DNA of 64,000 nt. Source: Burkholderia aenigmatica (GTDB lineage Bacteria > Pseudomonadota > Gammaproteobacteria > Burkholderiales > Burkholderiaceae). The notes beneath the pieces were generated by a model. That model ran no database searches. It was not told where the DNA came from and saw only the letters and a list, made by a program, of their open reading frames with translations. The stretch lies in NCBI RefSeq assembly GCF_902499175.1, contig NZ_CABVQC010000039.1, forward strand, positions 1-64,000, in the 5' to 3' direction. The position numbers and the translations under genes were made by a program. Each line of letters opens with the position of its first letter. The first letter of the stretch is position 1. Shown here piece by piece: positions 63,161 to 64,000 of the stretch.

Positions 63161-64000
63161 ATGTCTTACTCGCTTTCGCTGCTGGACAAGAGTCCGATCG
63201 CCGACGGCGCGAACGCCGCCGACGCGCTGCGCTTCACTACGACCCTCGCGCAGCGCGCCGAACAGCTCGGCTACGAGCGCTTCTGGGTCGCCGAGCATCA
63301 CGGCACGCCGGCCTTCGCGAGCTCGGCGCCGGAGATCGTCGTCGCGCACCTGCTTGCGCACACGTCGCGCATCCGCGTCGGCTCGGGCGGCGTGATGCTG
63401 CAGCACTACAGCCCGTTCAAGGTCGCCGAGACGTTCAAGGTACTGGCCGCGCTCGCGCCGGGCCGCGTCGATCTCGGCATCGGCAAGGCGCCCGGCGGGT
63501 TGCCGCTGACCACACGCGCGCTGCAGTGGTTCCACGACAAGGCGCGCAAGCCGGACTTCGCGGGCCAGTTGGCGGAACTCGACGCGTTTCTCGGCTGGGG
63601 CGTCGCCGAAGATCACCCGCTCGCCGGTGCCGTCGCACTGCCGGTGCCGCCGCAGCCGCCCGAACGCATCCTGCTCGGCGGCTCGCCGGACAGCGGCGCG
63701 CTCGCCGCGCGCAACGGCTGGCGCTTCTGCTACGCGGGGCATTTCAATGGCGACGATGCGAACCTCGAACGCTCGGTGGATGCGTACCGCAGCGCGGGCG
63801 GCGCACGGCCGCTGGTCGCGCTGTACGCGGTGGCCGCGCCGACGCGCGACGAGGCCGAGCGACTGATCGGGCCGCTGAAGATCTTCAAGCTGCAGTTCGC
63901 GGGCGGCCAGAGTTTCAATCTCGCCAGCGCGCAGGCGGCCGCCGAATTCGCGCGGCAGAGCGGCGCGTCCGACTACCGGATCGACGAGTTGCGCCCGACG
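63161..64000 (+). CDS. LLM-class flavin monooxygenase (MsnO8-like), cut by window end
   Basis: The 280 readable residues match luciferase-like flavin-dependent monooxygenases: LAQRAEQLGYERFWVAEHHGTPAFASSAPEI near residue 30, RIRVGSGGVMLQHYSPFKVAE near 72, and APGRVDLGIGKAPGG near 100. The frame is open to the last base, so the C-terminus lies outside the window. AGGA is about 13 bp upstream of the ATG. It follows the solute-binding protein by 52 bp on the same strand, so uptake and oxidation of one substrate, perhaps an organosulfur compound, may be linked. Confidence 0.88.
   Translation, partial: MSYSLSLLDKSPIADGANAADALRFTTTLAQRAEQLGYERFWVAEHHGTPAFASSAPEIVVAHLLAHTSRIRVGSGGVMLQHYSPFKVAETFKVLAALAPGRVDLGIGKAPGGLPLTTRALQWFHDKARKPDFAGQLAELDAFLGWGVAEDHPLAGAVALPVPPQPPERILLGGSPDSGALAARNGWRFCYAGHFNGDDANLERSVDAYRSAGGARPLVALYAVAAPTRDEAERLIGPLKIFKLQFAGGQSFNLASAQAAAEFARQSGASDYRIDELRPT

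Noticed and set aside
1..64000. CRISPR arrays, tRNA or rRNA genes
   Set aside because: No regular spaced repeats and no cloverleaf or rRNA sequence could be recognised by eye.

Overview
The window is about 66-68% G+C, with strong GC at third codon positions. It carries a complete-looking Burkholderia-type type VI secretion (T6SS) cluster, a Gram-negative general porin, GlxA-type AraC regulators and a Tat-exported molybdenum hydroxylase operon. Together these point to Burkholderia, most likely the B. cepacia complex. This is inferred from gene content and protein style; no database search was possible.

Positions 1-28502 (plus strand): one tightly packed T6SS operon in the order tssK (5' end missing), tssL, tssM, tagF, a PpkA-like Ser/Thr kinase, tssA, tssB, tssC, hcp, tssE, tssF, tssG, tssH(clpV), vgrG. 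It is followed by a DUF6484-like protein, a TPR protein, a large PAAR-Rhs effector and a small immunity protein. Many junctions are ATGA or short overlaps, so the genes look translationally coupled. The Rhs C-terminus carries H-S-E and P-R-C-x2-C motifs typical of YwqJ-type deaminase toxins. The next gene is a MORN-like YwqK-type protein, the expected immunity partner. A truncated insertion-sequence end (about 28600-28750) lies immediately downstream.

Positions 28771-41564 (minus strand): a six-gene cluster resembling E. coli yehL-yehM-yehP-yehQ-yehI. It encodes a MoxR AAA+ ATPase, a DUF5682-like protein, a VWA protein, a double-SWIM zinc-finger protein, a giant WGR/DUF4132 (MolR-like) protein and one unrecognised protein. 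A 47-codon small ORF sits between the first two genes. MoxR-VWA pairs act as chaperone/remodelling machines elsewhere; the job of this set is unknown.

Positions 41803-48750: a nitronate monooxygenase divergent from a GlxA-like regulator, the remains of a second AraC-type regulator, a VOC-family protein, a hypothetical protein, a porin with a clear terminator, a stand-alone Pal-like OmpA lipoprotein, a small membrane protein and a glycine-rich small lipoprotein.

Positions 48840-53670 (minus): a three-gene molybdenum hydroxylase operon (Tat-exported large subunit, 2Fe-2S subunit, tri-haem cytochrome c) with a 22-bp palindrome upstream. Next comes a membrane GGDEF protein. After it, a small RMF-like protein follows a near-consensus sigma-54 promoter.

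Positions 56490-64000: an AstE/AspA-type deacylase, a membrane zinc-ribbon protein, a lower-GC ABC-F ATPase preceded by a 28-residue leader ORF with an excellent ribosome binding site (a likely attenuator), a GNAT acetyltransferase, a family-3 solute-binding protein, and a luciferase-like monooxygenase that runs off the window end.
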